Positions 1 through 7,411 are shown, numbered from the stretch's first letter. The stretch is DNA of 28,244 nt from CAZVWW01 sp964631265 (GCA_964631265.1 CAZVWW010000019.1:1-28244); one strand, 5' to 3'. Translations and numbers: made by a program. Notes: a model not told the origin generated them from the sequence alone.

Positions 1-84
1 GCAAACAGCAACAGGGACGGAGGTGTTTGATGATTTTGGTATAGTAGAGCTGGCTCTTTCCATTTATGATAGGCAATCAGATCG

Positions 85-93
85 TGATATAAT
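85..93 (+). promoter_or_regulatory. Candidate extended -10 promoter for the beta-barrel/hemW pair
   Basis: The sequence TGATATAAT at 85-93 is a perfect TATAAT hexamer (88-93) with a TGn extension. It lies about 28 bases before the TTG start at 122. No convincing -35 is seen at the usual distance, which fits extended -10 promoters, where the TGn element can substitute. The same TGn-TATAAT shape recurs at most promoters in this window. This is inferred from the motif only. Confidence 0.4.
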
Positions 94-121
94 ACCAATG
101 GTGTTAAATGGAGGGTTTAGA

Positions 122-1051
122 TTGAAAAGTAAGGTGTTTGCCATCCTCGTTTTTTGTCTCGTCACAGTCTCCTGTGTGATGTTCAGTTCGGAGGCGATTG
201 AGGTTCCGATTAAAAGTGATAGTGTCAACGGCGATCTCTTTATTCTGCAATTTCCGCTGACGCTGGGACTTCCGTTTGATTTTGGTCTTGGTATGAAGAA
301 TGAGATCCCGATGGGTGTCATCTATGCCTTCAAAGAGGAGAAACGGGAGAAACGGGTCTTTTTTAAAGACCAGACCGTTGAAACCAAGAGAATCAAGGTG
401 ATGTGGGGACTCTCCGATGAGTTTGTTTATGAATTCCGTTATCAGCATTTTTTCAACGATTCCATCAGCCTTGCGGCGATCGGGGATGCGATTGGGATCC
501 CGGCCCCTTCGATAAGGCTCCCGTTGACATTCTCTCTGGATCTGAGAACATTCGGAACGGCCCAAAATCCGGTGTTTGTCAACGAGGGATTTGCTTTTTC
601 CAAGGCCGGGCCTGTGTCGGCGAATATCACTTTCCACTCTTACAACGACATCTTTCACAACCACGGCATTACTGAAATCGGTCTGCGGGTTATGGATCAA
701 CCTGAATTTGGATTGACGTTGGGGGATTTAACCGGCGTTTTTGGTTCAATTGATATGAAAACCCCGGCCATGAGCTATCGCCCAAGGCTGGCTGCGGGGT
801 ATTCCAGACAGACCGGATCGCTGACCATAGGACTGCTGCTCCATGACGAAGCCTCCGTTGGTCAAAAGTCCTCCATCAAACTGAACACAATGCTTCTGTT
901 TCCGGTTAACGGCAAGCCTTTCTGGAGTATCCAGGGAGACTATAAACTATCGCGGTTTGTTGAGATTTACTTCAATCTCTCCCTTGAGAATGCCACTATC
1001 GGGAATCGAACGATTCTTGACCTCTCCTCACTGGTCAACAACGATCGTTAA
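122..1051 (+). CDS. Secreted protein, predicted outer-membrane beta-barrel type
   Basis: I do not recognise a named family. The start is placed at TTG 122 because GGAGGG (110-115) sits six bases before it, and the protein then begins with a classical signal peptide: MKSK, a hydrophobic core of about 14 residues, and a likely cut after SSEA. An upstream GTG at 23 would bury the signal peptide behind 33 unlikely residues. A cysteine in the VSC stretch gives a weak alternative as a lipoprotein. The roughly 285-residue mature part alternates hydrophobic and polar residues and is rich in Gly, Phe and Tyr, with many short possible beta strands, as in outer-membrane barrels. Its stop TAA shares a base with the ATG of hemW, so the two are translationally coupled. 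Function is unknown; envelope location is inferred. Confidence 0.6.
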   Translation: MKSKVFAILVFCLVTVSCVMFSSEAIEVPIKSDSVNGDLFILQFPLTLGLPFDFGLGMKNEIPMGVIYAFKEEKREKRVFFKDQTVETKRIKVMWGLSDEFVYEFRYQHFFNDSISLAAIGDAIGIPAPSIRLPLTFSLDLRTFGTAQNPVFVNEGFAFSKAGPVSANITFHSYNDIFHNHGITEIGLRVMDQPEFGLTLGDLTGVFGSIDMKTPAMSYRPRLAAGYSRQTGSLTIGLLLHDEASVGQKSSIKLNTMLLFPVNGKPFWSIQGDYKLSRFVEIYFNLSLENATIGNRTILDLSSLVNNDR

Positions 1052-2217
1052 TGGAAAAGAAGCCCCTTTCGTTCTATCTTCATATCCCCTTCTGCTCGGC
1101 AAAGTGCGATTACTGTGATTTTGTATCCTTCCCGTTGCATATCATCAAGAGAGAGACAGTTAATCAGTATTTTTCTGCCCTTTATCAGGAACTTGAGCTC
1201 CGTCTCTGGGCGCTGCCCGATGATTACTACCTTCACACACTCTATATCGGCGGCGGAACGCCCTCGACTGTGGATCCGGATTATTATCAGCCGGTTGTCA
1301 AAAGACTCCAGCAACGGTTTAATGCCCCTGTGGAATTTACCTGTGAAGTCAATCCCAAGAGCGTGGATGCCCCCTTTCTGGAAAGGTTGAGAGATCTGGG
1401 CTGCAACAGAATCAGCGTCGGCGTTCAGAGCCCAAGTGATGACACCCTCGCACGTGTCAACAGAAGTCAAACCCTCGGCCTGTTTTTACTAAAATACGAT
1501 ATGATCAGAAAAGTGTATGATAATGTCAATGTCGATTTCATCTGCGGACTGCCCGAAAATCTGCATGATTGGATGAAAGGAACACTCGACCTCATACAAA
1601 AAGCGGCCCCTGAGCACATCTCTCTCTATCTGCTGGAAAGCGAAAAGGAGACGCCTCTCGCAGTTAAAGAGCGGAAAGGCTTCATTGACCTGCCTTCTCA
1701 AAGCTACGCAGAGTCATTCATCGAATCGATGAGTATAACATTACCAGCCATGGGATTCAATCAATACGAGATCTCCAATTACGCCCGGCCCGGTTATGCC
1801 TCTCTTCACAACCTGGTTTACTGGAAGGGGGTTGATTATATCGGAGTCGGGGTTTCAGCAGGAGGCTATATCCATCACAGACGATATGTGAATACCGCCG
1901 GTTTGATGCAATACATCACTTCCTTGGAAAGGCATAATACCATAGATGAAGCGTATTCTCAGGTGAACAACGCAAAAGAAGATTTGAAAGAAAGGCTGTT
2001 CATGGGGCTCAGATTGAGGGAGGGTATCGATTTCGGACAGTTGAAAAGGGGTGTCTCAGAAACAGCCTCCCTGGAAAGCATTCGGTTTATTCTCAGCCAT
2101 TCACCCTATTTTTTTGAAACAGAGTCCGGGAAACTAAGGTTTATAAGCGAATACTTTCTTAAAAACCGGGAGGCTTTTGAGTTCCTGTTCGAGGTTTTCG
2201 ATATAACAGGTTTTTAA
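1051..2217 (+). CDS. hemW: HemW-like radical SAM protein (heme chaperone / coproporphyrinogen oxidase-like)
   Basis: This is a 388-residue radical SAM protein. The CxxxCxxC motif for the 4Fe-4S cluster lies at residues 15, 19 and 22 in HIPFCSAKCDYCDF, and the C-terminal motifs YEISNYARPG and HNLVYWKG are typical of HemW. A YIGGGTPS block and GVQS follow the usual order, and the length matches the family. HemW binds heme and delivers it to membrane enzymes; it is often misannotated as oxygen-independent coproporphyrinogen oxidase (HemN), which has a different cysteine context (established knowledge). The ATG overlaps the TAA of the upstream envelope gene by one base, and no separate Shine-Dalgarno is obvious, so translation is probably coupled. 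The gene ends only 6 bases from the convergent HD-domain gene. No heme biosynthesis genes are seen here. Confidence 0.9.
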   Translation: MEKKPLSFYLHIPFCSAKCDYCDFVSFPLHIIKRETVNQYFSALYQELELRLWALPDDYYLHTLYIGGGTPSTVDPDYYQPVVKRLQQRFNAPVEFTCEVNPKSVDAPFLERLRDLGCNRISVGVQSPSDDTLARVNRSQTLGLFLLKYDMIRKVYDNVNVDFICGLPENLHDWMKGTLDLIQKAAPEHISLYLLESEKETPLAVKERKGFIDLPSQSYAESFIESMSITLPAMGFNQYEISNYARPGYASLHNLVYWKGVDYIGVGVSAGGYIHHRRYVNTAGLMQYITSLERHNTIDEAYSQVNNAKEDLKERLFMGLRLREGIDFGQLKRGVSETASLESIRFILSHSPYFFETESGKLRFISEYFLKNREAFEFLFEVFDITGF

Positions 2218-2223
2218 CAGAAC

Positions 2224-2781
2224 TTATAGTCCCAGCTCGTCCGAGACACTCTTCATAGCTTCGATGACGAAACCGATATGTTCACTCAGGTCAACACCGA
2301 GCTCCTCAGCCCCTTTTTTGATATCATCGCGGTTAATGGAAGCGGCGAAGGCCTTGTCTTTCAGTTTTTTCTTAACGGATTTAACCTTCAGGTCCCTGAG
2401 TTGCTTGGAAGGTCTGACCAGGGCGGTGGCTGTTATCAGTCCGGTGAGTTCATCAACGGCGAAGAGGGTTTTTGCCATCAGGGTATCCCTGGGAACACCT
2501 GTATAATCGGCATGTCCCATAATCGCTTTTATCCATTCCTCCGGCAGGCCTTTTTCCCTCAATATCTCAGCGCCTTTATACGGATGCTCTTCTTCTGTGG
2601 GATGCCGTTCATAATCAAAATCATGCAACAGACCGACGACCCCCCATTCTTCTTCATCTTCACCGAATTTTTTGGCATAGGCCCGCATCGCGGCCTCAAC
2701 GGCCAGGGCATGTTTTCTGAGATTCTCCTTTTTTGTGTATTCTGTCAGAATCTCCCAAGCCTGCTGTCTGTCAATCTTCAT
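2224..2781 (-). CDS. HD-domain phosphohydrolase
   Basis: This 185-residue protein has the HD superfamily metal-binding pattern: His24, the paired His53-Asp54 in GLLHDFDYERHP, His90 in the MGHADY segment, and Asp110 in AVDEL. The family hydrolyses phosphate esters, often of nucleotides. The short single-domain form, with motifs like LRKHALAVE and HPYKGAEIL, is common in anaerobes and annotated simply as an HDIG/HD domain protein; substrate unknown. The ATG follows AAGGAGTG at good spacing. It lies downstream of clpX, separated by a strong terminator (2815-2848), and only about 33 bases lie between that terminator and the start. It either has a cryptic promoter there or depends on read-through from the clp genes. 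Confidence 0.8.
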   Translation of the reverse strand: MKIDRQQAWEILTEYTKKENLRKHALAVEAAMRAYAKKFGEDEEEWGVVGLLHDFDYERHPTEEEHPYKGAEILREKGLPEEWIKAIMGHADYTGVPRDTLMAKTLFAVDELTGLITATALVRPSKQLRDLKVKSVKKKLKDKAFAASINRDDIKKGAEELGVDLSEHIGFVIEAMKSVSDELGL

Positions 2782-2814
2782 CAGTCAACACTCCTTTCAA
2801 ACAAAACGTTTTTC

Positions 2815-2848
2815 AAAAGAAAAAGGAGGCTTCTAGAAATAAGCCTCC
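2815..2848 (-). terminator. Rho-independent terminator after clpX
   Basis: On the minus strand, an eight-pair stem GGAGGCTT/AAGCCTCC (2841-2848 with 2825-2832) with an 8-base loop is followed by TTTTTTCTTTTG. It begins 22 bases after the clpX stop codon, so it should end the tig-clpP-clpX transcript before the HD gene. Confidence 0.88.
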
Positions 2849-2870
2849 ATTGTCCTTCGTTCATTATACT

Positions 2871-4088
2871 TTATGCTGATTCTTTAAGGATATCGATGGG
2901 GTTCTTGTTGTTTTCAACGACTTCTTTCGTTATGAGGATCTTGTCGATATTCTTCCTGGAAGGTACTTCGAACATGATATCAAGCATGACCTCTTCGACC
3001 ACACTCTTCAATGCCCTGGCGCCGGTTCCTCTCTTCATCGCTATCCTGGCAATTGAATTCAAAGCCTCGTCGTCGAAATCAAGCGCGATGTTATCCATTT
3101 CAAGCAGTTTCTGATATTGCTTGATAACGGAATTCTTCGGTTCAAGCATGATCTTGACAAGGGCCTCTTCGTCCAGGTCGTTCAACGTGCTGAAAACCGG
3201 GAAACGGCCGATGAATTCCGGGATGAGACCAAACTGTACGAGATCAAAGGGGTTCGCATGGGAGAGTATCTCCCCGATCCGCTTTTTCCCTTTTGATTCG
3301 ATCGTCGATCCGAATCCCATGGAGGAATCCTCCATTCTGTGCTTGATGATCTCTTCAAGACCGTCAAATGCCCCTCCAGCAATAAAGAGGATGTTCGAGG
3401 TGTCTATCTTGATAAACTCCTGATAGGGGTGTTTTCGCCCACCTTTTGGAGGAACGTTGGCAACCGATCCCTCAACAATCTTGAGAAGAGCCTGCTGAAC
3501 ACCCTCGCCTGATACATCTCTTGTTATCGAAACATTGGGGCCTTTCTTGCCAATCTTGTCTACCTCGTCGAGATAGATGATTCCCCTCTCAGCCCTTTCA
3601 ATGTCAAAGTTGGCCGATCGGATGAGTTTGAGCAGGACATTTTCAACATCCTCTCCCACATAACCGGCTTCTGTAATAGGCGTTGCGTCAACTATTGCAA
3701 AGGGCACATCGAGACTTTTGGCCAGTGTCTTCGCGATCAGCGTCTTACCGCAACCTGTGGGGCCGATCATCATGATATTGGACTTGTCAATCTCCGTGTC
3801 GTCGTTTTTCTTCATCATAATCCGTTTATAGTGATTGTAAACAGAGACCGCCACCGCTTTCTTCGTCTTTTCCTGGCCAATAACGTATTTATCCAGTTCA
3901 GATTTCAGTTCAGACGGGGTGGGCAGTTCATTTTTGATATCTCTGAAGTGTACGACCTGATCGTCCTTTAACGTATCATGATAGAGTTCTATACATTCAT
4001 TACAGATATAAGCATTCGGTCCGGCAAGGAGTCTTTGAACCTGTGATTCCGGTCTCCCGCAAAAAGAACATTTTTTCTCCACTTTCAT
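2871..4088 (-). CDS. clpX: ATP-dependent Clp protease ATP-binding subunit ClpX
   Basis: ClpX is the hexameric AAA+ unfoldase that feeds substrates to ClpP. All landmarks are present in the 405-residue protein: an N-terminal C4 zinc finger (Cys7, 10, 29, 32), Walker A GPTGCGKT (109-116), pore loop GYVG (142-145), Walker B IIYLDE (170-175), the RKH loop (218-220), an MGF sequence at 257-259 in place of the usual IGF ClpP-docking loop, the arginine-finger region EFIGRFPV, and a sensor-2 GTGAR motif. The reading frame extends to a TTG at 4097, but AAAGG lies 9 bases before the ATG at 4088 and directly against that TTG, so ATG 4088 is the start. It follows clpP by 24 bases and ends before a strong terminator. 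Confidence 0.96.
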   Translation of the reverse strand: MKVEKKCSFCGRPESQVQRLLAGPNAYICNECIELYHDTLKDDQVVHFRDIKNELPTPSELKSELDKYVIGQEKTKKAVAVSVYNHYKRIMMKKNDDTEIDKSNIMMIGPTGCGKTLIAKTLAKSLDVPFAIVDATPITEAGYVGEDVENVLLKLIRSANFDIERAERGIIYLDEVDKIGKKGPNVSITRDVSGEGVQQALLKIVEGSVANVPPKGGRKHPYQEFIKIDTSNILFIAGGAFDGLEEIIKHRMEDSSMGFGSTIESKGKKRIGEILSHANPFDLVQFGLIPEFIGRFPVFSTLNDLDEEALVKIMLEPKNSVIKQYQKLLEMDNIALDFDDEALNSIARIAMKRGTGARALKSVVEEVMLDIMFEVPSRKNIDKILITKEVVENNKNPIDILKESA

Positions 4089-4112
4089 GTGACACAACCT
4101 TTCGAGTGAAGT

Positions 4113-4712
4113 TTATTTTTCATTTTTTTCTATGATCTTGTCGATCAAGTTATAGTCAAGCGCTTCTTTCGCCGACATCCAATAGTTTCTGTCTGTATCT
4201 TTTTCAATCTGTTCAATATCTTTTTTTGTATGTTTCGCAATCAGTTCGTTGATCTGTTTCTTGGTTTTCATCAACTCCCTGACCTGAATCTCAACATCAG
4301 TAGCCTGTCCCTGAGCACCGCCAAGGGGTTGATGAAGCATTATCTTGGAATTGGGCAGGGAATAGCGTTTCTTTTCCTGTCCGCCCATCAGGAGAAATGC
4401 CCCCATGGATGCTGCGAGACCCACGCAAATGGTCGAAACCTCCGGTTTGATATACTGCATTGTATCGTATATGGCCATACCGGCTGATACAGATCCGCCG
4501 GGGCTGTTGATGTAAAGACTGATATCCTTGTCCGGATCCTGAGCTTCCAAAAAGAGAAGCTGCGCGATTATTACGTTGGATATGTTGTCCGAAACGGGGG
4601 TTCCCAGGAATATGATCCTGTCCTTCAGGAGCCTCGAATAGATATCGTACGCCCGTTCATATCTTCCTGTTGTTTCAATGACCGTTGGAATAATTTGATT
4701 CGTTGTTTCCAT
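4113..4712 (-). CDS. clpP: ATP-dependent Clp protease proteolytic subunit ClpP, with Asn at the catalytic Asp position
   Basis: ClpP is the barrel-shaped serine peptidase partnered with ClpX. The 199-residue protein has the standard length and strong family signatures: YDIYSRLLKDRIIFLG, SLYINSPGGSV, the nucleophile Ser102 in GLAASMGAF, and His127 in MLHQPLGG. The third triad residue, expected as Asp in TDRD (Asp172 of Bacillus subtilis ClpP), is Asn176 here: the codon is AAC, giving TDRNYWMSA. Listeria ClpP1 is known to have an Asn at this place and to be active with help from a partner ClpP. The neighbours are tig upstream and clpX downstream, the common bacterial arrangement. The ATG follows AGAGGTG at close spacing. 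No second clpP is visible in this window. Confidence 0.96.
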   Translation of the reverse strand: METTNQIIPTVIETTGRYERAYDIYSRLLKDRIIFLGTPVSDNISNVIIAQLLFLEAQDPDKDISLYINSPGGSVSAGMAIYDTMQYIKPEVSTICVGLAASMGAFLLMGGQEKKRYSLPNSKIMLHQPLGGAQGQATDVEIQVRELMKTKKQINELIAKHTKKDIEQIEKDTDRNYWMSAKEALDYNLIDKIIEKNEK

Positions 4713-4734
4713 AATACACCTCTTGTTCTATTTT

Positions 4735-6117
4735 TTAATCTGTCTCTTCCTCATTCTCCATTTCTTCCGCCGTTTTCTCGACTTCCTCTATAATCTTCTC
4801 GGCATCTTCCTCGGTTGCCTTTTCTTCAGCATCGAACTCCTTTTCCTCTATCGTGACCTTGTCTTTCAGAAATTCGGCCACTTTCTTCTGTTTAATCAGC
4901 TCTTCAATCCTTGATTTCATGACATTATCCTTGTTGACAAATCCTTTGGCCTGTTCGGGACTCATTCCCCAACTGGGTGCAGCATTGCCAATATACTCAT
5001 TAATGTCCTCTTCGCTGATCGTCATGTCGTTTTCTTTATATACCTTTTCGACACTGAACATCTCTTTTAACTTATAGAAATTACCCTTTTCAATCTCATC
5101 GAGTAGATCCTCTTCTGTATCATATTCCTCCAATTCCTTTTCATAGGACTGTTCTTTTTTCATCTCATCGATGGTATTCTGTCTGATCCTGTCAAGGGTC
5201 TCATCCGTTATCGCGATATCAGTATTCTCAGCCAGCCCGTTGATAATCTGCTGATTAATCGAGTTTTCCGCTGTCTGCTCATAAGCTTCCAGGACCTTTT
5301 GACGGATGTTCTTCTTCAATTCTTCTACTGTTTCGCCTTCAACATCCTTTACTTCCTTTGCAAAATCATCATTTATCCCGGGTAATGATCTGTTATAGAC
5401 CTCTTCAACCTTGACCGTATAGTAATACGTCAGGTCACGACCCTTTTTGTTGCCGCCCGCTTCTTTATCAAATGTCTTCTCATATGACTTTTCCTCACCG
5501 GCTTCCAATCCGATTGTATTATTGATGACATGCCGGGGGTCATCTTCCATAACCTCAAAGTCTTTAGGCTCCTGGTTGTAGAGTTCCCGTCCCTCTTCAT
5601 TTTTGACAAAGTAGGTGATGCGCACACTGTCTCCCGGCTCGACTTTCCCTTCTTTGGGCTCTAAAAGGGCGTTTTCTTTTCGGAGCTCTTCTATTCGTTC
5701 ATCCACCATCTTCTCGACATCTTCTTCACTTGGCAGATATTTGATAACCTCAATATCTTTATAATCCGGGAGGGTAACCTCCGGTTTGTTAAAGAGTTTG
5801 ATCTCGGCAACTGCATTCCCGTTATCATCAATATCCAGTTCCTCAACAATGGGGGCAAGCATTGTATCTCTTTCATCCACCATTTCATTGACCGCTTTCT
5901 GAAGCACTTCCTCAGCAGCAATGGATTTCAGTCTCTCTTCTCCCAGTATCTTTTTGATCATACCCCTCGGGGCTTTCCCCTTTCTGAACCCGGGGATCTG
6001 ATAGTTTTTTGCAGCCTTGTCTATCTCTTTCTGGATTATCGGGTCTTGTTCCTCTTTCTCGATAAACAATTTGATCCTTTCAACGTTTTCCTCTCTATCA
6101 AGCTCTTCACGTTTCAA
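4735..6117 (-). CDS. tig: Trigger factor (ribosome-associated chaperone / peptidyl-prolyl isomerase)
   Basis: Trigger factor meets nascent chains at the ribosome exit. The ribosome-binding signature GFRKGKAP is at residues 43-50, followed by a central FKBP-like segment (roughly 160-250, with EPGDSVRITY) and a long helical C-terminal domain. The length of 460 residues is slightly more than usual because of a very acidic tail (about the last 55 residues, mostly Glu, Asp and Lys). The start is TTG at 6117, chosen because AAGGAGG lies seven bases upstream and the family alignment begins there. It heads the tig-clpP-clpX cluster and has a good extended -10 promoter at 6150-6158. The low similarity of the tail may reflect a lineage-specific extension. 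Confidence 0.93.
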   Translation of the reverse strand: MKREELDREENVERIKLFIEKEEQDPIIQKEIDKAAKNYQIPGFRKGKAPRGMIKKILGEERLKSIAAEEVLQKAVNEMVDERDTMLAPIVEELDIDDNGNAVAEIKLFNKPEVTLPDYKDIEVIKYLPSEEDVEKMVDERIEELRKENALLEPKEGKVEPGDSVRITYFVKNEEGRELYNQEPKDFEVMEDDPRHVINNTIGLEAGEEKSYEKTFDKEAGGNKKGRDLTYYYTVKVEEVYNRSLPGINDDFAKEVKDVEGETVEELKKNIRQKVLEAYEQTAENSINQQIINGLAENTDIAITDETLDRIRQNTIDEMKKEQSYEKELEEYDTEEDLLDEIEKGNFYKLKEMFSVEKVYKENDMTISEEDINEYIGNAAPSWGMSPEQAKGFVNKDNVMKSRIEELIKQKKVAEFLKDKVTIEEKEFDAEEKATEEDAEKIIEEVEKTAEEMENEEETD

Positions 6118-6149
6118 AACACAACCTCCTTAGTTTCTTCTCTTTATTT

Positions 6150-6158
6150 ATTATACCA
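6150..6158 (-). promoter_or_regulatory. Extended -10 promoter for tig-clpP-clpX
   Basis: Minus-strand TGGTATAAT (TATAAT at 6150-6155, TGn at 6156-6158) lies 32 bases upstream of the TTG start of tig. The -35 region is poor (TTTTTC-like at 6173-6178), which fits an extended -10 promoter. It lies after the tRNA-Cys terminator, so tig is likely transcribed independently of the tRNA. Confidence 0.6.
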
Positions 6159-6202
6159 TGAAAGCGTTAGTTGAAAAATCTCTGTGCTTGTTTTGTTTGC
6201 TA

Positions 6203-6230
6203 AAGAAAAACCGGCTATCTCAAGCCGGTT
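6203..6230 (-). terminator. Rho-independent terminator after tRNA-Cys
   Basis: On the minus strand the stem AACCGGCT/AGCCGGTT (6223-6230 with 6209-6216, loop of 6) is followed by TTTTTCTTT. It lies 13 bases beyond the encoded CCA of tRNA-Cys. The stem is flanked by A and T runs on both sides, so it could also stop plus-strand transcription. Confidence 0.88.
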
Positions 6231-6243
6231 TTGCTGAATATAT

Positions 6244-6320
6244 TGGAGGCGACGGTCGGATTTGAACCGACGAATGGAGATTTTGCAGACCTCCGCCTTA
6301 GACCCCTTGGCAACGTCGCC
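6244..6320 (-). tRNA. tRNA-Cys (GCA), CCA end encoded
   Basis: The minus-strand sequence folds as a tRNA. The acceptor arm is GGCGACG/CGTCGCC, a D-arm region holds AAGGGGTCTAAGGC, and the anticodon stem is GAGGT/ATCTC (one G-T pair) with loop CTGCAAA. The anticodon is GCA, on plus-strand positions 6284-6286. The T-arm is GTCGG/CCGAC with loop TTCAAAT. The discriminator base is T (U73), the known identity element of tRNA-Cys, and CCA is encoded (6244-6246). It has its own promoter and terminator and is not in a tRNA cluster. Confidence 0.96.
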
Positions 6321-6332
6321 AAAACCGAAGGT

Positions 6333-6361
6333 ATTATACCAGAAGCACACCCTTAATGCAA
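6333..6361 (-). promoter_or_regulatory. Promoter of tRNA-Cys
   Basis: On the minus strand, TTGCAT (6356-6361), a 17-base spacer and TATAAT (6333-6338) form a near-consensus housekeeping promoter, with a TGG extension of the -10. The -10 ends 12 bases before the first base of the tRNA. Confidence 0.8.
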
Positions 6362-6390
6362 GCCCCCTGTCTTTTTTGATTAAAGGCTAT

Positions 6391-6418
6391 TTGACGTTTT
6401 CTTTATATCTGCTATAAT
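6391..6418 (+). promoter_or_regulatory. Promoter of the lysine-rich gene
   Basis: TTGACG (6391-6396), a 16-base spacer and TATAAT (6413-6418), with TGC just before the -10, form a near-consensus promoter. It is divergent from the tRNA-Cys promoter, whose -35 is about 30 bases away. An ATG overlapping the -10 (6417) cannot be the start codon. Confidence 0.8.
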
Positions 6419-6452
6419 GAAGACGATTAATAAAGAATCGGAGGTCATTTTT

Positions 6453-7010
6453 TTGAAATCAAAAAACCAAACGGACAATGAAAAGAGTACCGGACAGGTC
6501 AAGAATAAAACCACTGAAAAGAAGCAGTCAACATCAAGCAATAAAACAGGCCCGAGTAAGAAAAAGGTCAAAAAACACTTTTTCAAGCATAAAAAGAAGG
6601 CTCGAAAATCTGAAAAACCTGAGAAGCAGGGGTCGAACAATACAAAACAAAGAAAAGGGAAAACCATTTCAAAACAGGGCAACAATAAGAATCCGAACAA
6701 AAAAAAGCCCCCTAAGAAGAAACCTGAAAAGAATAAAAAGCCCAAAGAAAAAGTGAATCATAAGCTGGAAGTCGGGAAAGCCGTTATTGAAACAGAATGG
6801 CATATAGAATCAATCAGTCGTTATATCATCGCCGTCAAGGCTGCTTTGGAGAAAACCCCCGAGAGACAAGATGGTAAAAAGGATCTCTTAGAGGTATGGA
6901 TTAATTCATCGTTACCGGTTGATCTGATTTATCAGATCATTAAACAGTATCCCGACGAATTGAATGTTGATAAGAAGAAATTTACAAAAGATAACAAACC
7001 CCTTTTTTGA
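6453..7010 (+). CDS. Lysine-rich low-complexity protein with conserved-looking C-terminal segment, unknown function
   Basis: No family is recognised. The start is TTG 6453, seven bases after GGAGGT (6440-6445); the longer frame begins inside the promoter -10. The first ~105 of 185 residues are disordered-looking and extremely basic: by hand count about 36 of the first 100 are lysine, with many Asn, Pro, Ser and Gln and runs such as KKKPPKKKPEK. From about residue 106 the composition becomes normal, with amphipathic helix-like stretches (ETEWHIESISRYIIAVKAAL, DLLEVWINSSLP, DLIYQIIKQYPDEL) that look like a small folded domain. The basic tail suggests RNA, DNA or ribosome contact; its place beside rpsO and a strong promoter fit high expression (inference). 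No signal peptide or membrane segment is seen. The codons are A-rich, but this follows from the lysine content. Confidence 0.75.
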   Translation: MKSKNQTDNEKSTGQVKNKTTEKKQSTSSNKTGPSKKKVKKHFFKHKKKARKSEKPEKQGSNNTKQRKGKTISKQGNNKNPNKKKPPKKKPEKNKKPKEKVNHKLEVGKAVIETEWHIESISRYIIAVKAALEKTPERQDGKKDLLEVWINSSLPVDLIYQIIKQYPDELNVDKKKFTKDNKPLF

Positions 7011-7015
7011 ACCGT

Positions 7016-7044
7016 TTGACACCAGGCTCTTTTTATGATAAAAT
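7016..7044 (+). promoter_or_regulatory. Promoter of rpsO
   Basis: A perfect -35 TTGACA (7016-7021), a 17-base spacer and TAAAAT (7039-7044), with TGA before the -10. It starts 5 bases after the stop of the lysine-rich gene and gives a leader of about 75 bases before rpsO. Confidence 0.82.
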
Positions 7045-7082
7045 CGGCTCGTATCTGTACCCGTTACTTTGTTTAGGATTGA

Positions 7083-7121
7083 GCCTCCTTCATCAAGGTT
7101 TCGGGCGTATATTATGGAGGT
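7083..7121 (+). promoter_or_regulatory. Possible Shine-Dalgarno-masking hairpin in the rpsO leader
   Basis: GCCTCC at 7083-7088 can pair with GGAGGT at 7116-7121, which is the rpsO ribosome binding site. Ribosomal protein S15 represses its own translation through leader RNA structures in several phyla (established knowledge), and their shapes differ widely. Here only the six-pair closing helix is seen by eye; no fold or S15-binding mimic was computed. Confidence 0.35.
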
Positions 7122-7127
7122 GAAATA

Positions 7128-7397
7128 ATGGCTCTTGATTATGACAAGAAACAACAGTTGATCGATGAATATCAGATCAACACTGATGACACCGGTTCTG
7201 TTGAAGTTCAGGTGGCAATGCTTTCTGCAAGGATCCGACAGTTGACCGATCATTTGAAAAGACATTCCAAGGACTTTCATTCCAGACGCGGTCTGATGAA
7301 GTTAGTCGGCAGAAGAAGAAGACTGCTGAAGTATCTCAGAAAAAACAAGCCTGAGGTCTATAAGGAAATGCTTGAAAAGCTCGGGATCAGAAGATAA
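7128..7397 (+). CDS. rpsO: 30S ribosomal protein S15
   Basis: S15 binds 16S rRNA early in small-subunit assembly and forms a bridge to the large subunit. The 89-residue length is exactly that of the family, with hallmark motifs DTGSVEVQVA, RIRQLTDHLKRHSKDFHSRRGL and LVGRRRRLLKYLRK. The ATG follows a strong GGAGGTGA at 7116-7123. It has its own consensus promoter and a strong terminator straight after, so it is probably a single-gene transcript. The usual downstream partner pnp (polynucleotide phosphorylase) is not present here. Confidence 0.98.
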   Translation: MALDYDKKQQLIDEYQINTDDTGSVEVQVAMLSARIRQLTDHLKRHSKDFHSRRGLMKLVGRRRRLLKYLRKNKPEVYKEMLEKLGIRR

Positions 7398-7411
7398 CAG
7401 AAAAGGCAAAG

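Noticed and set aside
1..30. Possible 3' end of an upstream gene (stop TGA at 28-30)
   Set aside because: Only nine codons are visible, so there is nothing to support a product.
23..121. Extending the first gene upstream to GTG 23
   Set aside because: The signal peptide would be buried behind 33 residues, while TTG 122 has GGAGGG at ideal spacing and follows the promoter.
2278..3114. 278-residue plus-strand frame opposite the HD gene and clpX
   Set aside because: Antisense to two well-supported genes and crosses their terminator; no start signal.
6417..6452. Start of the lysine-rich gene at ATG 6417
   Set aside because: That ATG lies inside the promoter -10 hexamer and cannot be in the mRNA; TTG 6453 has a good ribosome site.
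6990..7010. T-rich end of the lysine-rich gene as a terminator
   Set aside because: There is a T run but no stem before it; it is the coding end plus the rpsO promoter.
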